A stretch of 57,573 nt of DNA, taken from Rhizophagus sp. LPA8_4_AMF. Taxonomy: Eukaryota > Glomeromycota > Glomeromycetes > Glomerales > Glomeraceae. The notes under the pieces are model-generated. The model saw only the letters and a list, made by a program, of their open reading frames with translations. It did not search any database and had not been told where the DNA came from. Below are positions 46,318 through 57,573 of the stretch, in pieces. How positions within the stretch are numbered: the stretch's first letter is position 1; every line of letters starts with the position of its first letter. The translations under genes and the position numbers were made by a program. The stretch covers positions 1 through 57,573 of the forward strand of contig JADRCO010000078.1 of NCBI GenBank assembly GCA_021464525.1, written 5' to 3'.

Positions 46318-47452
46318 ATGGGTAAATCTCATTCAAAAGTACCGTTACCAAGATTTAGGAGGGGTAGTCGAGATGAATACATACATGAATGTATTGATAA
46401 AAGAAAATATTATGCATCTTATATTTTCCCTTCTGACAACGATGAAGTTGATCGATTAACAGTACAACATTATATCTTTCAACATATATGGGAATCCAAT
46501 TTTTCTTCTCCTGTAAAAGATTTATTGAAAAGTGGTGCTAAAGTATTGGATGTTGGGTAAGTCAATATATGTTATATTTTGTACGTGTATATATATATAT
46601 ATATGCTATATACAACATTTTATGTATTTTCTAGGTGTGGTCCCGGTGTCTGGGTTTTGGAGATGGCTGATAAGTATAAAAACAGTTCTTTCACGGGAAT
46701 AGATATTGTCGCTAATTTTCCTCAAACGGTAAATAAAATTATTTTACTTTTAAAAGAATTTTTAAAATTCGCATAATTTAATTATTTACTAGCAAAATTA
46801 TTTATTCAGATAAAACCCGAAAACACGCATTTTGTTACTGGAGATTTTAAAATGCTACCTTTTGAAGATAATACATTTGATTTCGTTTATATGCGATTTA
46901 TGATGTTTGCTATTACAATGGATGATTGGCCTGAAGCAATAGACGAATTAGTTCGAGTATGTAAACCAGATGGTTGGATCGAAGTAATGGAAAGAGATAT
47001 ACTTTGGTATAATGAGACAGAAATAGTTCATAATTGGAGAACAAGAAGTAAATTGATTTTTAATTTTTTTTAAAAATTTTATTTTTATATAATTCGTTTT
47101 AATTCTTAAATTATATATCTTTTTTTTATTAGTCGTTGATAAACTGAGAGAAGAAAAAGGAATTGAACTTATTATAACTCCACATATTCCAAGATTTTTA
47201 TATTCAAATGAAAAATTGACTAATATTAAATGTGATCAAAGAGAGGCAAAAATTTCTTGGGGTGGAAAAATATTTGAAGCTTATGGAAAATTGATTATAT
47301 GGGGAGCAAAAAATTTAGCAAATGCAATATCGGAAGTTCACTTTAATGAAGGTGAATATGATTATTTAGTTGATGTTGCAATCGATGAAATTGCCAAGAA
47401 CAAAGGATATGATAAAAGTTACCGATTTTGGGCTCAAAAAAAAATATGTTAA
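46318..47452 (+). CDS. SAM-dependent methyltransferase, copy B
   Basis: Four exons: 46318-46556, 46635-46728, 46810-47047 and 47133-47452, giving 296 aa. Domains follow copy A: an N-terminal lead with YIFPSDNDEVDRLTVQHYIF and QHIWESNFSSPVKDLL, motif I VLDVGCGPGVWVLEMA (formed across intron 1), GIDIVANFP, motif II DFKMLPFEDNTFDFVYMRF, motif III LVRVCKPDGWIEVMERD. The last exon gives the C-terminal cap (KISWGGKIFEAYGKLIIWGA). The start MGKSHSK could be myristoylated at Gly2 (MGxxxS), which would tether it to membranes; this is inference. It is head to head with copy A, so the pair probably arose by inverted duplication. The substrate is unknown. Confidence 0.87.
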
Positions 47453-47496
47453 TCTATGCTATATCTCTTTTAAGTGTATTTATATGTAAATTATTT

Positions 47497-47575
47497 TGTT
47501 ATTATGTGTATTATGTGTATTATGTGTAATTATGTGTAATTATGTGTATTATGTGTATTATGTGTATTATATGTA
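47497..47575. repeat. 9-10 bp minisatellite
   Basis: Eight or so units of tatgtgtat or tatgtgtaat sit in the 3' flank of methyltransferase copy B, probably in its transcript's 3' untranslated region. Confidence 0.75.
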
Positions 47576-48217
47576 TTTTTCTTTCTCTATTCTCTCTATT
47601 TTATGTAAGATAAATATGTACAATTATGCGAAATAAAATATGATTGGCCAAAAAAGTTTTAAAGTCAATTAATTTCTTCGGATTTTATTGCTTTTTTTAA
47701 AATTAGAAGAAAACTCCTTAAGCAGTAGTGACATCATTTTTATTACAGATACCTTTGATCACGTGCAACCAATCATTTTATAAGATATGTAACAAAGATT
47801 TCCCCTTAAAATATTACTTCATCAATTTTTATGGCGATTTTCAAAGCTATGGCCTGTCGTCATTTCGGCCAAATGACCCCCTAGAAAATATAATTGTTGT
47901 GATCGACAAATGACGATCTACGTATTTATAATCCTTTTCGATCAGAAAAATTATTTGTGTTCTATTACAAATTTGAAATCACATTTTATTAGTGCAATTG
48001 TAATATTAGAAATTTACATTTTTTTTTAATTGGGAATAAATCCGATTTTTTTTTTGTAAATAATAAAGTACAAAATTTTTAATTCATACAAATATTTGAT
48101 CAAGATCATGAGAAATTTCCTTATATATATATATATTTATACAAAACGAAATCGAATAAGTTTAGGTTATATTGAAAATTAAAATTTAAATTAATTAAAA
48201 CTTTTTGGAAACTATTT

Positions 48218-48322
48218 TGAGTTTGAGTTTGAGAGAGAGTTTAGAGGTTTGACCATTTGAGAGTTTAGAAGTTTGAGAGGTTAGAAGTTTGGAGAGTTAG
48301 GAGAGTTTGAAGTTTAAGAGCT
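48218..48322. repeat. Purine-biased imperfect minisatellite
   Basis: Repeating gagtttga, gagagtttaga and agtttgagaggttagaagttt units give a G/A/T strand with almost no C over about 100 bases. Confidence 0.65.
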
Positions 48323-49546
48323 TTTTTCTTATCGTATTACTCTCTTTTGGTTTTTTTTTTTCAGTAGTTGCAATTTTTATAATTTCAAAGAATTAACGCG
48401 TAATAATAATACTTTAATTTCATATATTTCACAATTAGTCGCGTGATCCATCACGTTAAAAAGTGACGATCTATCTGATCTATCTCGTTATATATTTATA
48501 TAAACTTGATTTGTTTTCCTAATTCGGATGACACCAGTTAATCTTTTTTACTGGAACTTAATTGTTTAGGATGAAAGTAATCAAAGAAAGTCATTTTTAG
48601 TTATTTTACGTGAATCTCAACTCGTGAAAATATAAAAGAAAAATTCACGGAAAAAAAAAATGTTGATTCACGTGCATTTCACATATTCAATAGATCAAAA
48701 TGTTCTATCTAGAATTGTAATTTATAATCTATTGATCGGAATCTCCAAGTTTATATTAGTGAAAAGTTTAAATTTAACTCCAGAAAATCAATCTTTTTTA
48801 AATATCAATTGACTTGCAAAATAGTTATAGTAATATGTTATCACGATGAAATTAAATATATATAACGCTAATATTTCCCACAAATATTAAACCCGGAAAA
48901 TATATATAAAATAAATTGGGAAATTCTGGAATTCTATCTGATGACAAGCATTTAACTATTTATGTAAATATTCGGGAATCTATCGTATGTTGTGTTTTCT
49001 ATCTATCATCCGATTTTTGAAGAGAGATGTTGCATTTCTTAAATTATGAAATAGGTAATCTTAAGCGGATTGAATTTTCATCCGTCAGATCATATTTCAA
49101 TTCATTGACACTTATCTCGTTGATGACGAAATAATCGACAATAGATGGGCGTTTAAATAATCGTACTGCGGCCGCAAATTATGGTCATATAACGTCATCA
49201 TTCAAATCACAACAAATCACATGTTCATTGTGAAACATATTGAGTTAAAATTGAGCCTGTTTACTATTTTTAGAAATTAAGTTTTCTCTGTTTAGGTTAA
49301 ATTTAGTACCCCTTTGCGTAACTTTGCAGAAATTTTATATAATTTCGGTCAAAATAAAAAATAAAAAAAAGGATTCTCCTTGAATTTGGTAATAAAACCT
49401 TATTATATTCTTTAACGGGAATTCTTCCTTTTTCTCTCTATTTAAATGACAACTTTACGGGATAATTTACTTATTTATCATCATAATTTGTTCCCTAATA
49501 TACTAAAAATATATCATACAAAAGGTTTTCTAAGGATAAATTAATA

Positions 49547-50143
49547 ATGTCATATACTTCAGTACCCACAGAACCTGAAAATGCTACAACAGCAATTGGA
49601 GGAAGAAGATATTCTTCAGATACACCAACAAGAATGTTCATGCTTCCAAATAATGATGGTTTTGATTCTGCACCTCCTCCAACTGGAAGTCAATTACGTC
49701 GTTCTTCAAAGATTGGACGCTTATCAGGAGAATTTAAGAGACAAAGTATAAGAGCTAAACTTTCATCAAAGTATAAATTAATCAGTCCTGAAAATGAACC
49801 ACAACATATAAAAATTGTTATGCCATTGCCTTCTCAATTATCGAATGATTTAAAAGATGAACAAGAAACATTTTCTACACATAGTAATAATAAAACATTA
49901 AAAGAAATATTGAAAATGCCATGGATTGATGAAAATGAGAATAAATTTAGTAAAAAATTTTGGCTGATATTTGTCATTAGTTTACTTATACTTTTCGGAA
50001 TTTCAATAATCGGATTTGGTAAGTTTTTCCTTATTTACATTAAAAAGGTGTCATGATGTTCTCTTTAAAAATAATTACATCTAAATTATCTAAATTGGAA
50101 TCCTTCGCTTTTTTTTTTAGGAATATATGCATATAACATATGA
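49547..50143 (+). CDS. Small tail-anchored membrane protein, unknown
   Basis: Exons 49547-50018 and 50121-50143 (102-base intron, donor GTAAGT, acceptor TTTTTTTAG) give 164 aa. Residues 1-125 are polar, with a Ser/Arg-rich segment (RRSSKIGRLSGEFKRQS) that looks like a phosphorylation-prone cytosolic region. Residues about 137-158 are one hydrophobic helix (FWLIFVISLLILFGISIIGF). The tiny second exon completes it with IYAYNI and a stop, so the protein ends almost at the membrane, as in tail-anchored proteins. Without the splice the chain would end in a basic tail (IYIKKVS), but the strong splice signals favour the short ending. Layout resembles the TMEM134-like gene at 14.0 kb (polar head, C-terminal helix, short last exon), but the sequences are not evidently homologous. 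No function assigned. Confidence 0.65.
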
Positions 50144-51158
50144 GATACTATGGAGAATTGGAATTAAATTATTCTTGTATTACAAACACTAAAATAGCAG
50201 ATGATTAATCTACTGCGGGATTTGTTTCAGTGTTTCACGAACTTTTTTACGTCATATTTATATTCATATTTCGTCACACACACAAAAATATGTATATATT
50301 GTATATACATCTTTTATTTAAATTCTAGTATTTAACTTTTGAATTTAATATCTTTCGCACAGACATTGCTGTAAGATCTATTAATAAAATATGGAAGATT
50401 TTTTACATTGGGGATCCCCAGGCCGAACTATCATTTTTTTTTTCTTTTGTCAAAATCTAGAATATGCAATGTACAAAATCAATTTTCTTATCATGCATTA
50501 TATATTACGGCATAATGCATGTTTGCATGATAACGCCGTTTGAACTAAACCTATAATGTATTTTTAAATGAATTTTAAATACAATGGTCAATTTAATAAA
50601 GAATTTTTATTTACAATATATTAATTTAAAAATTTCCAATTCACTCGTTGTAAGTTTTAAAAAATAAAATAGATAATTTTATTAAAATCCTCTGACGATG
50701 AGAGATCACGATCATTTGCTAATCCTATATAATTTAAAATACATTATAAATTGCTTTACTGGGATCATGAAAGATAAATTTTTAATTCAAACCGCCTAAT
50801 CGAGCTCATGAGGCGTTCTGCTTTCTAAAAAGAAATCAAAAAAAAAAAATTACAAAAAAAAAATATCAAAATAAAGTAAAAATAAAATATACATACATAC
50901 ATATATGTATATTATGTTTACATTTCTGTTTAAATCATCAAACACTTATATTATATAAGTTTCTTTATAAAGTTTCATCTTCATACCCCCATTGTCAAAT
51001 GGTAATATTGTTTTCTTTCATGTTATGTGGGACAATAAAAAAGTTACACGGTTTTATGTTATATTTAAGATATTTTTTTTTTCCATTATTTTTAATATTG
51101 TTTCCTCTTTTTTTCATTTTTTTTTTTTAAAGCCTTCAAGAAAAAAATTTCTTAAAAT
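50144..51158. other. Intergenic spacer
   Basis: This 1-kb AT-rich spacer lies between two plus-strand genes. A hairpin-forming stretch (tgcattatat...cataatgcat) lies at about 50494-50523. A CCCC-containing phrase (ataccccc) precedes the next gene by about 170 bases. No gene seen. Confidence 0.5.
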
Positions 51159-54100
51159 ATGCATAATAATAATTTAAGAAACGAATTTGAGGGTGAAATC
51201 GGAGGTAATTTATCTTTAATTAATTGATTTATAATCACGTGCTATTAATTAAATTAAATTGTTTAAATCAGAACGATATAAAATTATAAGAAATTATCGA
51301 TACGGAAATGACCTTAATGTTTATAAAGCCTATAAAGTGGATAATAATAAATTAAGGATTCCTTATGTAGTAAAGTATTACAAAACAAGAGAAGCATTCG
51401 AAATAGAGTCACAGATATTAGAAATGTTAAAGGATGTAAAGGTAATTTATTTTTATGAATTTAGAATCACATTCAGAAAAAAAAAATTAATATAATTTTA
51501 TCTTAAATATAGAATATTATGCAAATGATAGACATTTATTCACAGCAATCAATTATCGTTTGCGAATGTGCTTTATATGACTTGGAAACATTTTTAGGTC
51601 ACCAGGATTATAGTCAGCGACATAAAGAGAAAGATGAAATAGTAAAGGTAAATTAATTTTATTATTCTTTTTATTTTTATAAAATTCATTATTTTCTTAA
51701 AAATTTACAAATTTTTATTAGGATATTGTTTCGGGTCTCTTGGAACTTCAAAAGCATAACATAGGTAAGTAAATTTTATTATCGTCTATCATCTATTCAC
51801 AGCAATTTATTTAATTGACGACACTCTTGGTTTATCTTAATATAGTACATACTGAATTATCACCGAAAAATATAATGTACTTTAAAAATAAAGATGATTA
51901 TGACGAAAGATGGAAGTTAATTGATTTTGACTCGGCATGTTTAGTTGATAAAGATGATGTAAAAATTGTAACGAATTATTCAGCTCCTGAAATTATAAGA
52001 TCGCATGAGAATAAAACACAAATTAAAGCAAAATTTGCTATGGACATGTTCTCTTTTGGACTCGTTTTATATTTTCTTGAAACAGGTACATTTTAATGGC
52101 GCAGTAAAATTCTAAAAATAAGATTTATCATGCTTTTATTATAATAACCAAATAATTTAATTAGGTCAACACTATTGGGATGGAGAGAATGATGTAATGA
52201 AAGAAGAAATAATATCAACAAAACACTTTATAATTGATGTTCAAGATCCCACTGCCTGTTTTATTATTAAAGAACTACTTAGTAAAACTATTTTAAGTAG
52301 AATGACACTGCAAAAATTTATGGTAAATTATACGAATTATTTAATGATTTTAATTCTCCTTTTTTTTATTGGCTAAAAATTATCAGATGCTAATTAATTT
52401 ATTACTATTTTGATAGCAATCAACATATTACACCGAAGAATCAGGTAAGAAAAAATAGATGAAATGATGAAATGAATATTTAACAGATCAGACGTATTAA
52501 AAAGAAAATTTGTTAAACATATAGAAAATAAAACCATGCGTAGAATATATAATGCAAATCAAACGCATAATGCTATCCTTGATAAAGCAGTCTTGGAAGG
52601 TAAATATATAATAAAAAATTGGTAATTTTTTATCGGGTCTGATATTAACTGGATTTATATTTAGAGCCAATGAATTTCGTTGATTCTAATTATATAAGTG
52701 GAATGAGCGAAGAAGAGTTTCGATTATATGTAGGGATTGAAAGTTTCTTAAATTATTACTCTCTAAGATATTTCTTCAAAGTTTAATTGAAAAACAAAAC
52801 TTCATTTTATAGAAAACATTTAAACCTTTTTTTGAAAATTATCACAACGAAATGAAAAAAAGCTTAGTAACGATGGGTGGTAAAATTGATGATTGTAGGA
52901 AAGCCGTAGAGGGCTTAACTAAAAAAATTCCACAATGGGTAAGTAATTTTTTAAATTTCATAATTCATTTATTTAATTCATTAATTTAATTAATCCTTTC
53001 TTTAAAAAATAATAAGTTGCTCAAAGTTAAAAACGAAAAGGTTCCAAGAGCGTTTGTTATGGTCCCTGATGAAAAAGATTGGAAAAAACCAACGTATGTG
53101 ACATTTCTTTTAATAATTAAACCGTTATTTTATTTATAACATTGCATTTATTCGATTATAGAACATGGATGTTGTCAAAACCCTTTCGTCTTTTATTTGT
53201 TTGCGAACACAAAGATCAATGGCACATTCCGGATCAAAAAGGCTATAAAGTTGTTAAAATTCCTCAATTTATTAAAAAATATGGACCTTGGATAAATCTC
53301 TGGTATCTATCAATAAAAATAATTTCATAATTTATATAATTTATCCTCGTCATCATCATTATATAACTGATATTTTATAAAATTTGACGATAGTTTGAAA
53401 GTACTATCTAGCGCTGTGGGAATTATGACGTCAAATCTATTTACCGTATTTCCAAACGGTGTTGCCGATTTTCTATCGACAATATTTAATCTAGTTGATA
53501 ATTCTGACTTTATGCAACATATTCAAGAAATTATTGATACGGTTGATAGTGGTGTAAAAACTATATGCGATGAACTACCTAATTTTAATCCTTTAAGCAA
53601 GGAGAGTAACATTCCCTATAATATAATAAATGAATCAGGACTTCGCGAACTCAAAAGTATGTAAATTTTTTTTTTTTTTGATCGCCTTTTCATATAGATT
53701 GTAATTTTTTTTTCTTTTAGATTTTCTCGATACACATGAAAATGCGGGTCATTTTGGTGGATTAGTACAATGTGTTGAAGAAGGAACTGGAGAAATATTA
53801 TGGCTATGTGAAAATCATAGGGATGGATATAGTGTTAAACGAACTGACCCAGTTGCTCCGGATTCTCCTCAATCATCACCATCATCACCTCGAGAATGTT
53901 CACCACGTGTTTCATTAAGACCTCATCCTTCAAAATTAAAGATTTTAAACAAACAATTGCCAAAACTTCAATTACCTACTTCTCCTGTTTTTCCTGTTTC
54001 TCCGGTTTCTCCGGCTTCTTCTACTGATACTTTAATCGTGGAAGCAGAAGGTGATGGTAAAAAATTATACTTAGATCCGTCACAACAATTAGAATATATA

Positions 54101-55799
54101 TGTCAAATACTTTACGAAGTAATAGAGAACGCAGATGCATCTAGAAGACGACATTTCAGAACCGATGATATTAGGGAAATTGCACAGAAAATGCGTGGAC
54201 ATGTAAATAGTTTTAAAAATTTATGTCTAATTTGGTATGATGAAATCCAAAAAGTTAAATTTATAAGTATCTTAGAAAATCAACAATACATGTATATTCA
54301 TTTTCTAAGATCAATTGTACGTTATTGTATTGGTAAGTTGCTCTCTTAAAAAAATAATAATTAGAATAATGAGAATAATTTCTAATTCCTTTCTTTTTTT
54401 TTATTATTTAGTAAAATATGATTCTACAGTCGGTTCAAAAACAATGCAAGTGTCATTTTTGTATAATGACTTATTCGAAATTAAAAGGTTAATATAATTT
54501 TTCTATTTAAAGATGATTTTCTTTTAGTTAATATATATATATTTTTGTTTATTTTATATATAGTATAATTAAAGCCGGAAAATTATTCAATGAACATTTG
54601 TCAAAATTGATAGAAGCTTTGAAATTACCGATTCACAAGAATTCCGCAATACAAATTGAATTAGATAATTTCGCTAATGATCCTCATCTTAACGTAAATG
54701 TTGATGATAATTTAAATATAATTAGTGATAAAGTTTTATCTAAATGGTATCATATAGCAAGTCAAACATTTATAGAAACTCCGACAGAAACTGAAAACCA
54801 AGGAGAACTTTTCAACACAACACCACGATTTTTAGATAATAAGATTGTCGCGGGGAAATCATTAAAATACCTAAATAATAATGAAACTCTTTCGTGTATC
54901 GAGAAAGAAATTTATCTTTACCATGAACATCAGTTGAATAATAATGATTTTATGATTAAATTTCATGGTTATTCGGTTTCTAATTGTAAACCAGTGTTGT
55001 TTTATGATTATGCGGAACATGGTGATCTCTACACATATATTCAAGTAAATCATAATTCATCATCGAATCTCCTGAGAAATTGGAGAGAAAAAATCAAACT
55101 AGCATGGGAAATAACTCAGGGTGTAAAATTTTTGCATAATGTAAGAATTTAAAATGGATAAATCTAATTCTTTTCAAAAATTTACGTACATTTTAATAAT
55201 AATAATAATTTTTTTTTTTACAGCAAAAAGTTTTACATTTGGACCTTCGAAGTGCAAATATTTTATTAAAAGAAGATGAAATGGGGGAGTTAATACCAAA
55301 AATATCTAATTTACTGTGGAGTAGAGACACATGTGATAACAAAACTTTTGTGTATCCAAAAATAACATTTAAAGAAAAAACTTGGAAAAGATGGCATGAT
55401 CCAGATAGATTATTTGATGAAGAAAATATTACACCATCATCCGATATATATAGTTTAGGATTATTATTTTGGGAAATCGCTTGGTGTGAAGCGGGAAAAT
55501 TGCCATTTAAAGAAATTATAATCAAAAATCTTCTTAATCATTTACAAAAAAATAATCAAGAAAAAATGCCAGAGTTACCAATAGAATATCAACGTTGGGA
55601 AACTATAGTAAAAAAAATGTGTCACCTCAAACCAGAAGAACGTTGTAATATAGGAAGTGTAGAGATAATCATGGGAAAATTATATAGGGGAAGATCAGAA
55701 TCAATGTCTTCTGTCTCAAGCAAAGCAACTCTTCAATCTTTTAAGTCAGAACAGTTGCCTCATTTTTCTATCTCTCAATTTAAAGATACTGAGACCTAA
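51159..55799 (+). CDS. Double kinase-like protein with central conserved module
   Basis: Seventeen exons: 51159-51204, 51272-51441, 51513-51647, 51722-51764, 51846-52085, 52165-52322, 52417-52444, 52492-52599, 52665-52729, 52813-52938, 53017-53093, 53162-53302, 53394-53656, 53721-54332, 54412-54487, 54564-55140 and 55224-55799. They sum to 3441 bases (1146 aa), in frame throughout. Residues about 16-265 are a kinase fold: Lys50 in VVKYYK, αC Glu, VHTELSPKNIM in the catalytic-loop place (Glu135 where Asp is expected), LIDFDSA in the DFG place and SAPEII. A middle part (about 370-570) has LLFVCEHKDQWHIPD, GYKVVKIPQFIKKYGPW, LRELKNFL and GGLVQCVEEGTGEILWLCEN. A Ser/Pro linker (about 570-632) and a helical region (about 640-840) follow. 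Residues about 845-1110 are a second kinase: VLHLDLRSANILL keeps Asp962 and Asn967, but DFG is replaced by NLL (984-986). A phosphosite-rich tail ends the chain. Fungal TKL-like in style. Each kinase lacks a different key residue. Confidence 0.82.
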
Positions 55800-56712
55800 A
55801 TATTATTAAATACATTTATTTATTTAATTTATTTTTGTTTTTCAACCATAATTTATTTTCTTTAAAAAAAAAATCGTGTAATTTATATCTATTAAATATA
55901 TAATACTATATATGTGTGTAAATTTTATTTATTTCCACTATTGAATGAGTGAATGCTTTTAAAAACATTATCACTCCTAATCAAATGAGTACCGGGATTA
56001 GTTTCTCTCAATTTAATTCTTCTTTCTCATAATAAGAAACAATAACGCAATACTTCATATTCTACATTATAAACCAGAAGGTATTCAAGATAATAAAAAA
56101 AAATTTTTATAAATGTCAATTACTTTTTTTTGATTTGTTAAATTTACTTGCGTTCAATTTTAAAATGGTATACGTATTACCAGCATATTGACTTCATTAT
56201 TATCATATTTTCGATTAAATAAATATATTTTAAATAATCATTACAAGGTTACGCGCAAATAATAAAAAGGAGTTATAAAAAATGTCATTACTTGGAAACA
56301 ATTTAAACACGTAATTAGGTTACAAAATTACTACATGCGATTTTTATAAATCATTAAACTACTCTATCATTTATAATCACATATATTGGGTATCAAATTA
56401 AAAAAATTAAATAATATATCAAGATCATGTGATGTCTATAAATCCATAAAATTTAACCCAGTTTATTTTTTTATCCACTTTATCCACATGATGTTAAATT
56501 AAAATGTCACTTTTAAACCCATTAAAAAATTATAATTTTTATAATATTACTTTTAAATAGTAAATGAAATTTTTAATAATTACAGTATTATATACTTATG
56601 TTTCTTATAAATTTAGTTTGCAAATAAAAATTTGTAATAAAATTTTAGTTAAATTATTGCTAAATTTGAATTCTTTGTTTAGAAGATTAAAATGAATTAC
56701 ATTTTTATATTG
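55800..56712. other. Intergenic, 3' flank of the kinase-like gene
   Basis: AT-rich region with several T/A tracts and no coding frame, RNA gene or clear repeat. Confidence 0.5.
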
Positions 56713-56882
56713 CAGTCAGCTCTTGATATAATGAACTTGAATATAATAAAGCATGTAACATTTAACCAATCAAATATGACGTTATAACAAAGAAACTAAT
56801 TAAATTCTTTAATATTCTTTGCTATAACCTTATAATGAATTGAGGTGAAAACTAGAAAATTCATTATATCAAGAGTTGACTG
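56713..56882. mobile_element. MITE, 170 bp
   Basis: Terminal inverted repeats of about 26 bp (CAGTCA.CTCTTGATATAA, then TGAA) lie at both ends, with two or three differences. The right end is followed by TA; the left is preceded by TG, so one side of the expected TA duplication has changed or the insertion has decayed. Ends share CAGT, CTC and ATA.TGAA features with the MITE at 43512, suggesting one superfamily. No coding capacity. Confidence 0.8.
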
Positions 56883-57021
56883 TATACTAAAGTATGATAT
56901 TAGCTAAAGATTACAGGTATTTTATCAAACTAACAAATACTAACCAATCACTGTAGTTACTATATAAGTTCCACCATAAATTAACCCACTGCAGTAACAA
57001 TTAATCTTCAAATTAAATGAA

Positions 57022-57196
57022 TTAAATATCACTTTTACCAGGTCAGTATCAGGTTATTAGTTCTTGTAAAATTTGAATATTAAAGATAGGCATTTTACAT
57101 ATAGTACAAATCATTTCTATATTTAAAATGAAAATTATTGCCTATTTTTAACATTTAATTTTACAAAAACTAATGACTTGGTAAAAGTGTATTTAC
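57022..57196. repeat. Inverted-repeat element, ~170 bp
   Basis: The left arm (taaatatcacttttaccagg, then ttattagttcttgtaaaatt, then agataggca) pairs with the reverse complement of the right arm (57122-57196: tgcctatttttaacattt, then ttttacaaaaactaatgact, then tggtaaaagtgtattta). Arms are about 65-70 bases with small gaps, and the loop is about 45 bases. Non-coding foldback element. Confidence 0.7.
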
Positions 57197-57472
57197 TCTT
57201 TTGACCTATTAAACAGGTTTTAAGTGAAACTGATAAGGTAATTTAAAAATTTTGGTTTTATTAATTGTTATTATAAGGAAATTACATATATAGGATCTTT
57301 GCAATAGAAAGGATGAAAACTGCTAGAAAAAAATTTTTAAGAAATCTGAACTTTTTATAACTAATAGAATATATTTAATATATTAATATAAATTTAGTTT
57401 TTTCTGGCAATTTCTCAGGATCCTGAATTTCTTTTATAAAACTCATAAATAATATATAATAAAATCAATATA

Positions 57473-57573
57473 CAGTTGACCCCCTTTACAGGCACACCCC
57501 TTGGGACCAAAAATAAAAAGTGTGATTATAGTAAATAGTGCCTATATAGAGGGATTTTTATATAGTATTACTA
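57473..57573 (+). mobile_element. Possible MITE end, cut by window edge
   Basis: TA followed by CAGTTGACCCCCTTTACAGG resembles the CAGTTCA- and CAGTCA-type ends of the two MITEs in this window. The GC-richer sequence (gcacaccccttgggaccaa) stands out from the surroundings. The other end lies outside the window, so it cannot be confirmed. Confidence 0.4.

Larger units (their letters stand above)
47453..49546. other. Intergenic with minisatellites
   Basis: A short-unit minisatellite (tatgtgtat and tatgtgtaat) runs at 47497-47575 just after copy B. A purine-biased minisatellite (gagtttagaagtttgag variants) is at 48218-48322. A short hairpin with cgtgaatctcaac and gttgattcacg arms lies at about 48609-48673. 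No gene is seen. Confidence 0.5.

Overview
The window is an AT-rich stretch of a fungal nuclear genome. It has short GT-AG introns, long homopolymer tracts, many A/T microsatellites, and proteins typical of Mucoromycota. The mix of an F-box/LRR protein, small SAM-methyltransferase paralogues, kinase-like proteins with degenerate motifs, a Kre9/Knh1-type GPI protein, a DUF3712-type membrane protein and a cytosolic hybrid histidine kinase points to an arbuscular mycorrhizal fungus of the Rhizophagus type. That assignment is an inference from content, not a database match. I saw no tRNA, rRNA, CRISPR array, retrovirus-like element or Polinton-like element.

Layout. 1-2.7 kb: no gene seen. 2.8-3.4 kb (+): CsbD-like stress protein with a good TATA box. 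7.6-9.4 kb (-): ten-exon DPH7 (diphthamide pathway WD40 protein). 9.8-13.2 kb (-): 1130-aa DUF3712-like membrane protein. 14.0-14.6 kb (-): small TMEM134-like membrane protein. 16.1-18.2 kb (+): F-box/LRR protein. 18.9-19.2 kb: 110-bp tandem repeat. 19.5-20.5 kb (-): five-exon Kre9/Knh1-like GPI protein. 21.8-24.7 kb (-): UDP-glycosyltransferase whose 3' end runs into a minisatellite. 25.9-29.3 kb (-): hybrid histidine kinase. 31.2-33.0 kb (-): unknown protein with a poly-His tract. 33.8-34.3 kb (-): candidate secreted, Kex2-processed peptide precursor. 35.0-35.8 kb: inverted-repeat elements. 39.3-42.7 kb (-): CCC2-type copper ATPase. 43.3-44.6 kb (-) and 46.3-47.5 kb (+): head-to-head methyltransferase paralogues, one with a MITE in an intron. 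49.5-50.1 kb (+): small tail-anchored protein. 51.2-55.8 kb (+): 17-exon, 1146-aa protein with a kinase-like domain at each end. 56.7-57.6 kb: cluster of inverted-repeat elements.

For every split gene, exons were joined by hand using GT-AG borders and checked for frame; the exon lengths sum to whole codons in each case. There is no operon logic here. Several genes share secretory or copper themes: the copper ATPase supplies the secretory pathway, and the GPI protein, glycosyltransferase and peptide precursor all enter it. The neighbourhood does not prove that they work together. The most unusual loci are the double kinase-like gene at 51-56 kb, the possible Kex2 peptide precursor at 33.8 kb, the response-regulator domain interrupted by a low-complexity insert, and the minisatellite that has become coding sequence at the end of the glycosyltransferase.
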